Shown: positions 1-7,343, numbered from the stretch's first letter. The stretch is 7,762 bases of DNA from JBCBAP01 sp038532435 (GCA_038532435.1 JBCBAP010000107.1:1-7762); one strand, 5' to 3'. The notes: generated from the sequence alone by a model not told the origin. A program made the numbers and translations.

Positions 1-66
1 CACTTCCAAATGGAGGGCATGGATATCGGAATGAGTCTGGTATCCAAGCTTCCGACAGGGAAGTAA
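1..66 (+). CDS. tssC: TssC, large T6SS sheath subunit (C-terminal 21 residues only)
   Basis: Only the 3' end of this gene lies in the window. Frame 1 reads HFQMEGMDIGMSLVSKLPTGK and stops at TAA 64-66. The pattern of aromatic or hydrophobic residues, then EGM, then SLVSKLP and a short basic tail, is how TssC (ImpC/VipB) proteins typically end. TssC forms the cytoplasmic contractile sheath with TssB. Its position directly upstream of hcp in the same orientation fits T6SS operons of this type. The identification rests on a short stretch plus context, so it is good but not independent of the neighbours. The N-terminal region that ClpV recognises is outside the window. Confidence 0.85.
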   Translation, partial: HFQMEGMDIGMSLVSKLPTGK

Positions 67-104
67 TCAACTACCACGACGTTTCGACTGAACTTGCAGC
101 GATC

Positions 105-112
105 AGAGAGGA
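105..112 (+). promoter_or_regulatory. Shine-Dalgarno site of hcp
   Basis: AGAGAGGA, with core GAGG at 108-111, lies 7 nt before the ATG at 119. It supports that start over the ATG at 114, which runs into a stop after four codons. A strong site suits the high expression expected of a tube protein. Confidence 0.7.
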
Positions 113-118
113 AATGAC

Positions 119-616
119 ATGGCTGTAGATATTTTTCTGCTTTTGTCCAACGGCATCAAGGGCGAGTCCCAGGACAGCGTCCACATGGACAACATCGATG
201 TGCTGAGCTGGTCCTGGGAGATGAACCAGTCCGGCACGACCCACATGGGTGGCGGCGGCGGTGCCGGTAAGGTCAATGTCGGTGATGTGGTCCTCACCAA
301 GTATGTGGACCTTGCCTCTAACGACCTGATCAAGCGGTGCGCCAACGGCGAGCATATCGACGAGGGCGAGCTGATCGTTCGCAAGTCCGGCGGCGCGTCA
401 CCGGTGGAGTACTTCAAGATCAAGATGTCCAACATCATGATCACGTCCTACGAGACCGGCGGCTCCAAGGATGGGCTCGACCGGATCCAGGAGACGCTGA
501 AGCTCAACTTCCGCCGCTTCGAGATCACCTACACCCTGCAGGACGAAGCGGGCACCGCAGGTGCCGAGAGCCTCGCCGGCTGGGATATCGCGGCAAACGA
601 AGAGTGGGCGGCCTAA
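119..616 (+). CDS. hcp: Hcp (TssD), T6SS inner tube protein
   Basis: This 165-residue protein has the usual Hcp length. Hcp forms hexameric rings that stack into the tube fired by the T6SS; it is exported and also serves as effector carrier and chaperone. Visible family features: an N-terminal strand MAVDIFLLLSNGIKGES (1-17), the DNIDVLSWSW strand (24-33), the glycine-rich loop HMGGGGGAGKVNV (42-54) that is highly characteristic of Hcp, the following TKYVDLAS segment, and the C-terminal GWDIAANEEW (154-163). No signal peptide is present, as expected for a T6SS substrate. The start is the ATG at 119 with a well-spaced Shine-Dalgarno site. It lies 52 bp after tssC and 120 bp before tssE, the widest gap inside the operon, and that gap carries a strong hairpin that may set hcp expression apart from its neighbours. 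No extension domain is fused, so it is a structural Hcp rather than an evolved Hcp-effector. Confidence 0.97.
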   Translation: MAVDIFLLLSNGIKGESQDSVHMDNIDVLSWSWEMNQSGTTHMGGGGGAGKVNVGDVVLTKYVDLASNDLIKRCANGEHIDEGELIVRKSGGASPVEYFKIKMSNIMITSYETGGSKDGLDRIQETLKLNFRRFEITYTLQDEAGTAGAESLAGWDIAANEEWAA

Positions 617-647
617 GCCACCCCGCGTTCGATCTGACCCTGCAAAC

Positions 648-675
648 CCTGTCTCCGGCTGCACCCGGGGACAGG
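648..675 (+). promoter_or_regulatory. GC-rich hairpin between hcp and tssE (possible attenuator or mRNA stabiliser)
   Basis: The arms CCTGTCTCCGG (648-658) and CCGGGGACAGG (665-675) pair over 11 bp with a single G-U wobble (654-669), closed by a 6-nt loop CTGCAC. It starts 32 nt after the hcp stop. There is no T-run after the stem, so it is not a classic intrinsic terminator. A partial terminator, a processing site or a 3' stabiliser of hcp mRNA would all fit the need for far more Hcp than TssE. The structure is read directly; the role is inferred. Confidence 0.55.
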
Positions 676-736
676 CGTTATCCCGTAAGCGTTCCGCCTG
701 AACCGGGAGATGCCTCAGCAGCCCGCGGACAGATGT

Positions 737-1321
737 ATGAGTAAGTCCCTCGCCGTAAAACGGTCCCCCCGTGCCCGGGATCACCTCAAGCAGATGACGC
801 TGCTCGACGTGTTCAGAGCGTCCGCGCGGGACGGCGATGCGCGCACACCTGCCTCCGGGCCGGTCGAGGATGGCGACCGGACGGTCACCGCCCGAAGCAA
901 ACAACGCCGGTCAGGGATCAACGAGGATGCGCTGAAGCGCAATCTTTCGAGCGACATCGCGAGCCTGATGAACACCGTGCGGCTCGACGCGGTCGTGCCG
1001 CTCGACGACACGCCCTACGTGAAGGCGTCGGTGGTCAACTATGGTTTTCGCGACATGAGCAGCCTCGCGGTCAACCGGCGGACCCATGAGGCCATCGAGA
1101 CTGAGTTGCGCCAGACGCTCGAAAACCACGAACCTCGCCTCTCCCCCGCCTCGATCGAAGTGCGCTATCCGGAGGAGAGCCAACTTCCCGATCAGCGCAT
1201 GACCTTCGACGTGACAGCGGAGATGCTGGCCACGCCCCACGACATCCCGCTCGACTTCCTTGCCGAGGTCGATATCGGTGCTGGCAAGGTCAAGACCTCC
1301 CGCTTCCGGGTTCAGACGTGA
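737..1321 (+). CDS. tssE: TssE, gp25-like T6SS baseplate subunit
   Basis: TssE is homologous to phage T4 gp25 and, with TssF and TssG, forms the cytoplasmic baseplate wedge from which sheath and tube assembly starts. With the start chosen here it has 194 residues. A short LLDVF motif (22-26) matches the N-terminal LLDRL-like motif of TssE. It is followed by a charged, probably flexible stretch of about 35 residues and then the gp25 domain (about 62-180): NEDALKRNLSSDIASLMNT, LDDTPYVKASVVNYGF (VVNYG at 99-103), the EPRL motif (132-135), and a final beta strand region ending KTSRFRVQT. I chose ATG 737 because GGA at 727-729 gives 7-nt spacing. The in-frame ATG at 710 has GGGAG directly abutting it, too close to work, and a third candidate is ATG 794. 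The protein is somewhat longer than many TssE (about 140-170) because of the linker. Its stop overlaps the tssF start by 4 bp. Confidence 0.92.
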   Translation: MSKSLAVKRSPRARDHLKQMTLLDVFRASARDGDARTPASGPVEDGDRTVTARSKQRRSGINEDALKRNLSSDIASLMNTVRLDAVVPLDDTPYVKASVVNYGFRDMSSLAVNRRTHEAIETELRQTLENHEPRLSPASIEVRYPEESQLPDQRMTFDVTAEMLATPHDIPLDFLAEVDIGAGKVKTSRFRVQT

Positions 1322-3246
1322 AGAAGGCATTCCGCGACGCCTACGAGCGCGAGCTTGCGCTGCTGTACGAGCGTTCCGCGGAGTTTGCCGAGGAATTTCC
1401 GGGGCTTGCGGATCGCTTGGGCGGGCTTCTTGAGCATAACATCGATCCGTCCGTGGAAGGACTGCTTCAGGGCACGGCCTTCCTCGCCGCTCGCGTCCAG
1501 CTCAAGATGGACGAGGAATATCGCGTCTTTACCGAGGAGATGCTCGAGCAGATCTTTCCCGACGCACTTGCCCCGACGCCGAGTGTGATGCTCGTCCGTG
1601 CGGAGCCGGAACCGGGGCACAAAGACCTTGGCGGCGGTTTGCGTTTCAAACGGGGTGCCAGCCTCGATGCGCGCTTTCGCGATGCGGACCAGCGTGTGTC
1701 TTGCCAGTTCACGCTGACGGAGCCGCTGCAGGTCTGGCCCATCGACATTGCCCGCGCGACGTACCACGGCACGCAGTCCGCGCTTTCCGCGCTGGGGGCC
1801 GAGGCTGTACCAACTGCGAAGGCGGGGCTCGAGATCGCGCTGGAACGGTCTAACCTTGATGGGGGTGGTGACCTGCCCCTGGGCCAGTTGCCCCTCGATG
1901 ACCTTACAGTCCATTTCACCGGACCCCATGCGGATGCGGTCGCGCTTTACGAGCAGGTGCACTGCCAGCTCGAGCGTGTCTCGCTTCGCTTCCTCGATGA
2001 TCGGGGCGATCCGGTGTGTGTGACGCTGGATCCCGCGCAAGTCGAGCAAATCGGGTTCGACAAGGGCGCGCCGTTGTTCCCCCACGCACGTCGCCTGTTC
2101 GAGGGGTTCGCAACCCTGCGGGAGGCGGCGGTGTTCCCGCGGAAGTTCCTCGGCCTGCGGCTGACCGGCCTGTCGCAGCAGTGGTCCGGCATTGGCGCCC
2201 GCACCGCGCAGATCGTGCTGGAGTTCCGGGAGAACCGGGCGATGCTCGCGACCCGGCTTGATGCGGAACATGTGACGCTGAACGCTGCACCCGCCGTGAA
2301 CCTGTTTCCCGAGACGTCGAGCCAGACCTGGCTCGATGACAAACGGCACGAGCTTGTCGTCACCCCGGACAGTAGCCCGATCACCCACTACGAGGTGCAC
2401 GCCATCACCTCCGTCAGTGCGCCTGCATCCGTCGGTACGTCGAAGGTGCCGGTCCAACCGCTCTATGCCCTGCCCAAGGATGGCACCGCCCCGCGGGAGG
2501 CGCTCTACTTCACCGCCCGGCGCAAGCTGCGCCGCCTGACCGGGGAGGAAATCCGGTACCGCAAGTTCGACCGGTACAGGGGCACCGAAACCTTTCTGAG
2601 GCTCTACCAGCCGCCCGCCAATGATGACGCGCCCCAGCCCAAACGCCTCCAGATACGGATGCTCTGTTCGAACCGGCATCTGCCTGCGGAACTGCCCATC
2701 GCCGGATCCCGGGATGATTTCCGCATGTCGGAGGATACGACCGTGAGCCTGAGCTGCGTTTCCGGCCCAACTCCGCCCCGGGAATCGGTCCTCGAGCTTG
2801 AAAGCGAGGCGCCTGCCCGCCAGTCCCACGGGGATACGTACTGGCGGCTGATGAGTTACCTCATGCTGTCCACCTACGCGCTCGACGGTGGTACTCCGGC
2901 GGAGCGTGCGGGGGCGCTGAGGGAGATGCTGTCGCTCTTCTTCGACCTGTCCGACCGGGTGACGGAGGCGCAGCTTCAGGGCATCACCGGGCTCGACACG
3001 AAGCCCATCGTGCGCTCAATCCGCCGGGATGGCGGCTTCCACGCGGCGCGGGGGCTCGAGGTGACGGTCACTTTCAACGAGACCGCGTTCGAGGGAAGCG
3101 GGATCATCCTGCTCGGTGCTGTACTCGACCGTTTCTTCGCCGAGCATGCGGCGGTCAACAGCTTCACGGAGACGGTGATCGCATCCGTCCAGCGTGGGGA
3201 GGTCAAACGTTGGCCCCCGCGCACCGGGCACGGGCCGCTCCTGTGA
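1318..3246 (+). CDS. tssF: TssF (ImpG/VasA), T6SS baseplate subunit
   Basis: TssF is a baseplate wedge component; two TssF associate with TssG and TssE, and the wedge contacts the TssK adaptor of the membrane complex. The 642-residue length is typical. Visible hallmarks: N-terminal FRDAYERELALLYERSAEFA followed by FPGLADRL; the conserved early helix with KMDEEYRVFTEEMLEQIFP; the C-terminal YWRLMSYLMLST helix (from Y508); the signature beginning RGLEVTVTFNE at R578 and running through GIILLGAVLDRFF and NSFTETV; and the terminal RWPPRTG motif (from R631). The start is GTG 1318, which overlaps the tssE stop in the sequence GTGA. There is no strong Shine-Dalgarno site of its own, so translation is probably coupled to tssE. 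No frameshift or missing block was seen. The long antisense open frame across this gene is a product of GC codon bias. Confidence 0.97.
   Translation: MKKAFRDAYERELALLYERSAEFAEEFPGLADRLGGLLEHNIDPSVEGLLQGTAFLAARVQLKMDEEYRVFTEEMLEQIFPDALAPTPSVMLVRAEPEPGHKDLGGGLRFKRGASLDARFRDADQRVSCQFTLTEPLQVWPIDIARATYHGTQSALSALGAEAVPTAKAGLEIALERSNLDGGGDLPLGQLPLDDLTVHFTGPHADAVALYEQVHCQLERVSLRFLDDRGDPVCVTLDPAQVEQIGFDKGAPLFPHARRLFEGFATLREAAVFPRKFLGLRLTGLSQQWSGIGARTAQIVLEFRENRAMLATRLDAEHVTLNAAPAVNLFPETSSQTWLDDKRHELVVTPDSSPITHYEVHAITSVSAPASVGTSKVPVQPLYALPKDGTAPREALYFTARRKLRRLTGEEIRYRKFDRYRGTETFLRLYQPPANDDAPQPKRLQIRMLCSNRHLPAELPIAGSRDDFRMSEDTTVSLSCVSGPTPPRESVLELESEAPARQSHGDTYWRLMSYLMLSTYALDGGTPAERAGALREMLSLFFDLSDRVTEAQLQGITGLDTKPIVRSIRRDGGFHAARGLEVTVTFNETAFEGSGIILLGAVLDRFFAEHAAVNSFTETVIASVQRGEVKRWPPRTGHGPLL
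3196..3202 (+). promoter_or_regulatory. Strong Shine-Dalgarno-like site inside the tssF 3' end
   Basis: GGGGAGG lies 7 nt before a TTG codon (3210) that is in frame with tssG. It could drive tssG translation from that TTG or help ribosomes re-initiate at the GTG at 3243. However, the same bases encode the conserved RGEV residues of TssF just before RWPPR, so the match may be incidental. Confidence 0.35.
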
Positions 3247-4226
3247 GCGGGGCCGCTCAACCCTGGGAATCCCGCGGGTTCCTTGCTTACCTGCGGGAGG
3301 TCGAGCGTGCGGCCTCCCATCTGCCCCGCATCGGACGCAGCCGATCCCTTGCAGAGGAGCCCATCGCGCTTCGGCAGGATCCGTATCTCGCCTTCCCCGA
3401 CACCGACCTCGCCCCGATCGAGGAGGGCGCGAACGCGAAGCCGGTCGTCTCCGCCCGGTTCATGGGATTCTTCGGCCCCCATGGGGCATTGCCGATCAAC
3501 ACGACGGAGGAAGTGTTGCGCTGGTCGCTCAAGGGCGACGATGCCTTCGTGCGGTTCACGGACATCTTTGCGACCCGGTTCATGCAGCTGTTCTTTCGTG
3601 CCTGGTCAGACAGCAAAGCGATCAGCCAGTACGATCATGATCGCGACGACCGGTTCCAGCTCTACTTGCTTAGCTTCGTCGGCATGCGGACGGAGGCGTT
3701 TCGGACCCGCGATGACCTGCCCCCGCCGGACCGCGCAGCGCTCGCGGGCCTCGCCACCGGCCGGGTGAAGAGCCCGGTGCGTCTGCGCCAGATGATCGAG
3801 CATCGCTTTGGCGTGAAGGCGTCGATCGAGGAGCATGTGCCGATCTGGATGACCTTCGAGGAAGGGGCGCAGAACCGGCTCGGCGCCCGGTCCAGCACGC
3901 TGGGGCGGGACATGCATGTGGGTGCCAAGGTCGCCTCCGTCTCCGACGCGATCTGCGTTCACCTGACCTGCCGCGACATCGCCGACTACGCCCGTTTCCT
4001 GCCCGAACGTCCGGGACACGCGCAGCTTGCGGCGCTCGTCCACTGGTACTTGGGGCGGGCGACGGATGTTCAGGTCAGCCTCGCCCTGCCCCGGCAGGAG
4101 ATCGTACCCGCCCGGTTGGGCGCAACAGCCGAGCTAAGCTGGATGGCCGCCCTGCCGGTCGCTGCCAACGATGACACGGATGTTGTCGTCACCCGCTACA
4201 CCCTCCGATCCCCCGCCGCCGCCTGA
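3243..4226 (+). CDS. tssG: TssG (ImpH/VasB), T6SS baseplate subunit
   Basis: TssG pairs with TssF in the baseplate wedge and bridges to TssK. From the GTG at 3243 the protein has 327 residues, within the family range. Visible features: an N-terminal FLAYLREVERAASHLPRIG helix, in the place where family members have an FF.LVRLLE-type helix; the diagnostic block FMGFFGPHGALP (73-84); FTDIFATRFMQLFFRAW (105-121), close to the family's F.DIF.HR...LFYRAW; then FEEGAQNRLGA and LGRDMHVGAKV; and a C-terminal LG..AELSWMAALP stretch. GTG 3243 overlaps the tssF stop as GTGA, the same coupling as at tssE/tssF, and leaves about 10 residues before the first helix. The alternative TTG at 3210 adds 11 residues (LAPAHRARAAP) of unremarkable composition but has the better Shine-Dalgarno site. 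Gene identity is firm; the start is not settled. Confidence 0.93.
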   Translation: MSGAAQPWESRGFLAYLREVERAASHLPRIGRSRSLAEEPIALRQDPYLAFPDTDLAPIEEGANAKPVVSARFMGFFGPHGALPINTTEEVLRWSLKGDDAFVRFTDIFATRFMQLFFRAWSDSKAISQYDHDRDDRFQLYLLSFVGMRTEAFRTRDDLPPPDRAALAGLATGRVKSPVRLRQMIEHRFGVKASIEEHVPIWMTFEEGAQNRLGARSSTLGRDMHVGAKVASVSDAICVHLTCRDIADYARFLPERPGHAQLAALVHWYLGRATDVQVSLALPRQEIVPARLGATAELSWMAALPVAANDDTDVVVTRYTLRSPAAA

Positions 4227-4228
4227 GT

Positions 4229-4232
4229 GAGG
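4229..4232 (+). promoter_or_regulatory. Shine-Dalgarno site of clpV
   Basis: GAGG lies 7 nt before the ATG at 4240, in the 13-bp gap after the tssG stop. It fixes the clpV start and shows that clpV has its own ribosome entry, unlike tssF and probably tssG. Confidence 0.65.
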
Positions 4233-4239
4233 TGCCCCA

Positions 4240-6975
4240 ATGACCGAGATCCAAGTCGAGACATATCTGGGAAAGCTCAACCGCACCGGATACGACGCCT
4301 TCCTCCAATCCATGCGTCACGCCCGGGGCGACGGCACGCGGCATATCGAAATGGCGCATCTGCTGTTCCACGCGCTTTCGGCGAAGGATGGCGACATCGC
4401 CGAAACGCTGACAGCGATGAAGCTCGACCGGGGCGACGCGCTCAAGGAGCTGTCAGCCGCCATCAACGGGTTCCGCAAGAACGTCACCGAGGTGCCGGAG
4501 ATCAGCGGCGGCCTTTCCAACATGCTGCGCGATGCCTGGACCTTCGCGACGCTCTATTTCGGGGAGGTCCAGATCCGCACCGGTCACCTGCTCGTTGCAG
4601 CCCTCTCTGACGATGCGCTGAAGCGGGAGCTGCAGCGCGCTTCGCCGACCTTGGCGAAAGTGTCGCGGGACCGGCTGGGGGCGGAGGCGCGGAAGGTCTG
4701 GGCAAATTCAGACGAGGATGATCAGCGGCCAATGGACGGATCCGGCCTGTCCTCCCCTGCTGCGGGCGGCGATGCCCCCGGGGGCGGCAGCACGGCGCTC
4801 GGCCGGTTTGCGGTGGACCTGACCGCACAGGCGGAAAGTGGGGAGCTCGATCCAATCGTCGGCCGCGACGAGGAGATCCGGCAAATCATCGATATCCTGC
4901 TCCGCCGTCGCCAGAACAACCCGATTCTGACCGGCGAGGCCGGGGTGGGGAAGACGGCGGTGGTGGAGGGCTTCGCCCACAGCCTCGCCTCCGGCAACGT
5001 CCCCCCCGCCCTGAAGGGTATCCGCCTCTTCATGCTCGATATCGGCGCGATGCAGGCCGGTGCCTCCATGAAGGGCGAGTTCGAACAGCGACTGCGTTCG
5101 GTGATCGATGAGGTGCAGGCGAGCCCGGTACCCATCATCCTCTTCATCGATGAGGCCCACACTCTCATCGGGGCTGGCGGTGCCCAGGGCACCGGTGATG
5201 CTGCCAACCTGCTCAAGCCCGCGCTTGCCCGCGGTACGCTCCGCACCATCGGGGCAACCACCTGGTCGGAGTATCGGCAGTATTTCGAGAAGGATCCCGC
5301 GCTCACCCGGCGCTTCCAGCCCGTTGAGGTGGCGGAGCCCGATCCGGACCGCTGCGCCTACATGCTGCGCGGTATTCTCGGCCCGATGGAGGCGCATCAC
5401 GGGGTGCGCATCTCCGACGAGGCCATCGTCGCGGCGGTCAATCTCAGCCACCGTTACGTGCCCGCCCGGCAGTTGCCGGACAAGGCGGTGAGCCTGCTCG
5501 ACACCGCCTGCGCGCGCGTGGCCGTCAGCCAGGCCACAGAACCCGCCCGCATCGCGGATCTGAAGGCGTCTATCGCCGCGCTCGAAGTCGAAGTTGCCGG
5601 CAAGGAGGGTCAGCGGGATCTCGGCGAGACCAACGAGACCCGGCGCGAAGAAGCCGAAGACGAGATCGCAGATCTGAAGGTGAAGCTCGAGGACGCTGAG
5701 GCGCTTTACGACCGCGAACGCAAGGTGGTCGACGAGATCCTCGCCCTGCGCGCTCGCATCGCCGGTCAGCAGGCCGACGGGGACCCCGACGCGCCGCCGG
5801 AAGACGCCGAAGGCGTGCCGCAGGCGCCCCCGGAGGACGATGCAGCGCCGGAGGGTGATACCGTCACCCCGGAGGCGCTCGCTGCCGACGATCCGAACGT
5901 GGCCGAGCTTTCAGCTAAGACGGCGGAGCTCGACGCGGGCAATCCTGACGACCGGATGGTCTATTCCCATGTGGATGCCCAGGCCGTCGCGTCCGTCATT
6001 TCCGACTGGACCGGTATCCCTGCGGGCCGCATGGTCGCCGACGAGATCGCGCAGGTCTTGACACTGGCCGATCATCTCAAGGAGCGGGTGGTGGGCCAGG
6101 ACCACGGGCTCACGGCCATTGCAAAGCGGATCGAGACCGCCCGCGCGGGCCTCGGCAACCCGCAAAAGCCCATCGGCGTCTTCATGCTCTGTGGCCCCTC
6201 CGGCGTTGGCAAAACGGAGACCGCGCTCGCGCTCGCCGAATCCATGTATGGCGGTGAGCAGAACACCATCACCATCAACATGTCGGAGTTCCAGGAGGCG
6301 CATTCGGTGTCGCTGCTCAAGGGCGCGCCTCCGGGCTATGTGGGCTATGGTGAGGGCGGACGGCTGACCGAGGCGGTGCGGCGCAAGCCCTACTCGGTCG
6401 TCCTTCTCGACGAGGTGGAGAAGGCGCACCCGGACGTGCACGAGCTCTTCTTCCAGGTCTTCGACAAGGGGATCATGGAGGATGGAACGGGCCGCTCCAT
6501 CGATTTCAAGAACACGCTGATCCTGCTCACCTCAAATGTCGGCACCGACGTGATCATGGAGATGGCGGACGAGGGCGAAGCCGTCCCTGATTTCGAGGAG
6601 CTAGATACCGCGCTCAAGCCGTTCCTGACGGACGTCTTCCCACCGGCTCTTCTGGGCCGGATCGTCACGATCCCCTACCTGCCGCTCAGCCGCGACGTGC
6701 TGCGCCAGATCACCCGGCTCAAGCTTGGCTCGGTGGTCCGCCGGATGAAGGAAAGCCATGGCGCGATGCTGGACTATTCCGATGCGGTGCTCGACCATAT
6801 CGTCGAGCAATGCCGGGATCCTGCGAGTGGCGGTCGGATGATCGACAATGTGATCACGAACGCAATCCTGCCCGGTCTCTCCCGCGAAATCCTCGGCCGC
6901 ATGGCGGACCGGAAAGCCATGGAGACCGTGCGCATCGAGATGGAGGACGGCCAGATCGCCTACGCGTTCGGCTGA
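4240..6975 (+). CDS. clpV: ClpV (TssH), T6SS sheath-disassembly AAA+ ATPase
   Basis: ClpV is a cytoplasmic Clp/Hsp100 hexamer that extracts subunits from contracted TssB/TssC sheaths so they can be reused. The 911 residues hold, in order: a Clp-N domain (about 1-165); the first AAA+ domain from LGRFAVDLT (187) with Walker A GEAGVGKT (232-239), a pore-loop region around 268-285, Walker B ILFIDEAH (300-307), sensor GATT (338-341) and arginine pair LTRRF (355-359); a charged coiled-coil middle domain (about 430-507); an acidic, proline-rich insert (about 512-566); and the second AAA+ domain with Walker A GPSGVGKT (652-659), pore loop GYVGYGEGG (699-707), Walker B VVLLDE (720-725), sensor TSNVG (764-768), R807 and a sensor-2 arginine R866. 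PYSVVLLDEVEKAHPDVHE followed by FFQVFDKG and FKNT is typical of ClpV rather than ClpB. Both ATPase sites look intact. It is the last intact gene of the operon in this window. Confidence 0.97.
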   Translation: MTEIQVETYLGKLNRTGYDAFLQSMRHARGDGTRHIEMAHLLFHALSAKDGDIAETLTAMKLDRGDALKELSAAINGFRKNVTEVPEISGGLSNMLRDAWTFATLYFGEVQIRTGHLLVAALSDDALKRELQRASPTLAKVSRDRLGAEARKVWANSDEDDQRPMDGSGLSSPAAGGDAPGGGSTALGRFAVDLTAQAESGELDPIVGRDEEIRQIIDILLRRRQNNPILTGEAGVGKTAVVEGFAHSLASGNVPPALKGIRLFMLDIGAMQAGASMKGEFEQRLRSVIDEVQASPVPIILFIDEAHTLIGAGGAQGTGDAANLLKPALARGTLRTIGATTWSEYRQYFEKDPALTRRFQPVEVAEPDPDRCAYMLRGILGPMEAHHGVRISDEAIVAAVNLSHRYVPARQLPDKAVSLLDTACARVAVSQATEPARIADLKASIAALEVEVAGKEGQRDLGETNETRREEAEDEIADLKVKLEDAEALYDRERKVVDEILALRARIAGQQADGDPDAPPEDAEGVPQAPPEDDAAPEGDTVTPEALAADDPNVAELSAKTAELDAGNPDDRMVYSHVDAQAVASVISDWTGIPAGRMVADEIAQVLTLADHLKERVVGQDHGLTAIAKRIETARAGLGNPQKPIGVFMLCGPSGVGKTETALALAESMYGGEQNTITINMSEFQEAHSVSLLKGAPPGYVGYGEGGRLTEAVRRKPYSVVLLDEVEKAHPDVHELFFQVFDKGIMEDGTGRSIDFKNTLILLTSNVGTDVIMEMADEGEAVPDFEELDTALKPFLTDVFPPALLGRIVTIPYLPLSRDVLRQITRLKLGSVVRRMKESHGAMLDYSDAVLDHIVEQCRDPASGGRMIDNVITNAILPGLSREILGRMADRKAMETVRIEMEDGQIAYAFG

Positions 6976-7276
6976 TTTGGCCGCGCCTCGCGGTGCAACT
7001 TCTTCCGAGCATGTGAACGGTGCATGGTGACGGGCCGGACACCGTCATGGGCGTCAGACAGACAGCTCTCAATCTGAAAACGTCTCGGGCGCCCGGCTTG
7101 CCCCAAGGCACAGCTTCTCGTGACGACGCCCGCGCCACGCTCGAAACGGATGCTTCTGGATTTTGCGCCGAGCGCCAAACCAGCTTCGTGACCAGATCTG
7201 TCGCCACAGAAAAAACCCATCAGCCGGTTCGACCCCTCCCGGAAGCCTCTCCCTTGTTCTGCAGCGCAGTCGGATA
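6976..7276. other. Intergenic region between clpV and the IS remnant, no gene supported
   Basis: About 300 bp follow clpV without a convincing gene. Open frames exist on both strands (for example a GTG-started 85-codon frame at 7020-7277 and several minus-strand frames). None has a good ribosome site, a recognisable domain, or the codon pattern of the T6SS genes. The base composition is less GC-rich toward the IS end. Small inverted repeats are visible (6981-6993; TGACGG/CCGTCA at 7028-7033 and 7042-7047) but are weak. The stretch may be decayed coding DNA or the original downstream flank of the operon; the sequence does not decide. Confidence 0.5.
6981..6993 (+). terminator. Weak hairpin just after clpV (doubtful terminator)
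   Basis: CCGCG, a 3-nt loop (CCT) and CGCGG form a perfect 5-bp GC stem, starting 6 nt after the clpV stop. It is followed by the only loosely T-rich TGCAACTTCTT. It is the best terminator candidate after the operon, but it is short and has no proper T-run. In DNA this rich in GC such stems are frequent by chance. Confidence 0.25.
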
Positions 7277-7291
7277 GGGTTCTGTCGCAAA
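7277..7291 (+). repeat. Left terminal inverted repeat of the IS6-family element
   Basis: GGGTTCTGTCGCAAA closely resembles the known IS6-family ends, such as GGCTCTGTTGCAAA of IS6100 and GGCACTGTTGCAAA of IS26. It lies 52 bp before the transposase start, where a left end is expected. Its partner repeat is not in the window. Confidence 0.7.
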
Positions 7292-7343
7292 CCCTGCAAA
7301 GATCGGTTGATCATGGTGCGCCAAACAGGATGACGTGACAGAG

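Noticed and set aside
67..118. Promoter for hcp in the tssC-hcp gap
   Set aside because: No convincing -35/-10 pair in the 52 bp. Only the Shine-Dalgarno site is supported.
337..744. 135-codon + strand frame overlapping hcp and the hcp-tssE gap
   Set aside because: Overlaps hcp out of frame, is very rich in Arg, and has no ribosome site or domain.
1312..2829. 505-codon open frame on the minus strand antisense to tssF
   Set aside because: It lies wholly across a clearly conserved TssF gene. Long antisense frames are expected in GC-rich genes, and its translation is rich in Arg, Gly and Pro with no recognisable domain.
4708..5451. 247-codon minus-strand open frame antisense to clpV
   Set aside because: It mirrors the first AAA+ domain of clpV and has no family features of its own; a codon-bias shadow.
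5911..6441. 176-codon minus-strand open frame antisense to the second ClpV ATPase domain
   Set aside because: Same reason: shadow of a highly conserved + strand domain.
7028..7047. Inverted repeat TGACGG/CCGTCA as operator or terminator
   Set aside because: Only 6 bp per arm with an 8-nt loop, no T-run and no link to a promoter; easily chance.
7020..7277. 85-codon + strand frame between clpV and the IS remnant
   Set aside because: GTG start without a clear ribosome site, no recognisable domain, and it ends exactly at the IS boundary. Not enough support to call a gene.
7313..7333. ATG at 7313 as the start of the transposase
   Set aside because: It meets TGA at 7331 after six codons. The family-like N-terminus begins at ATG 7344 in another frame.
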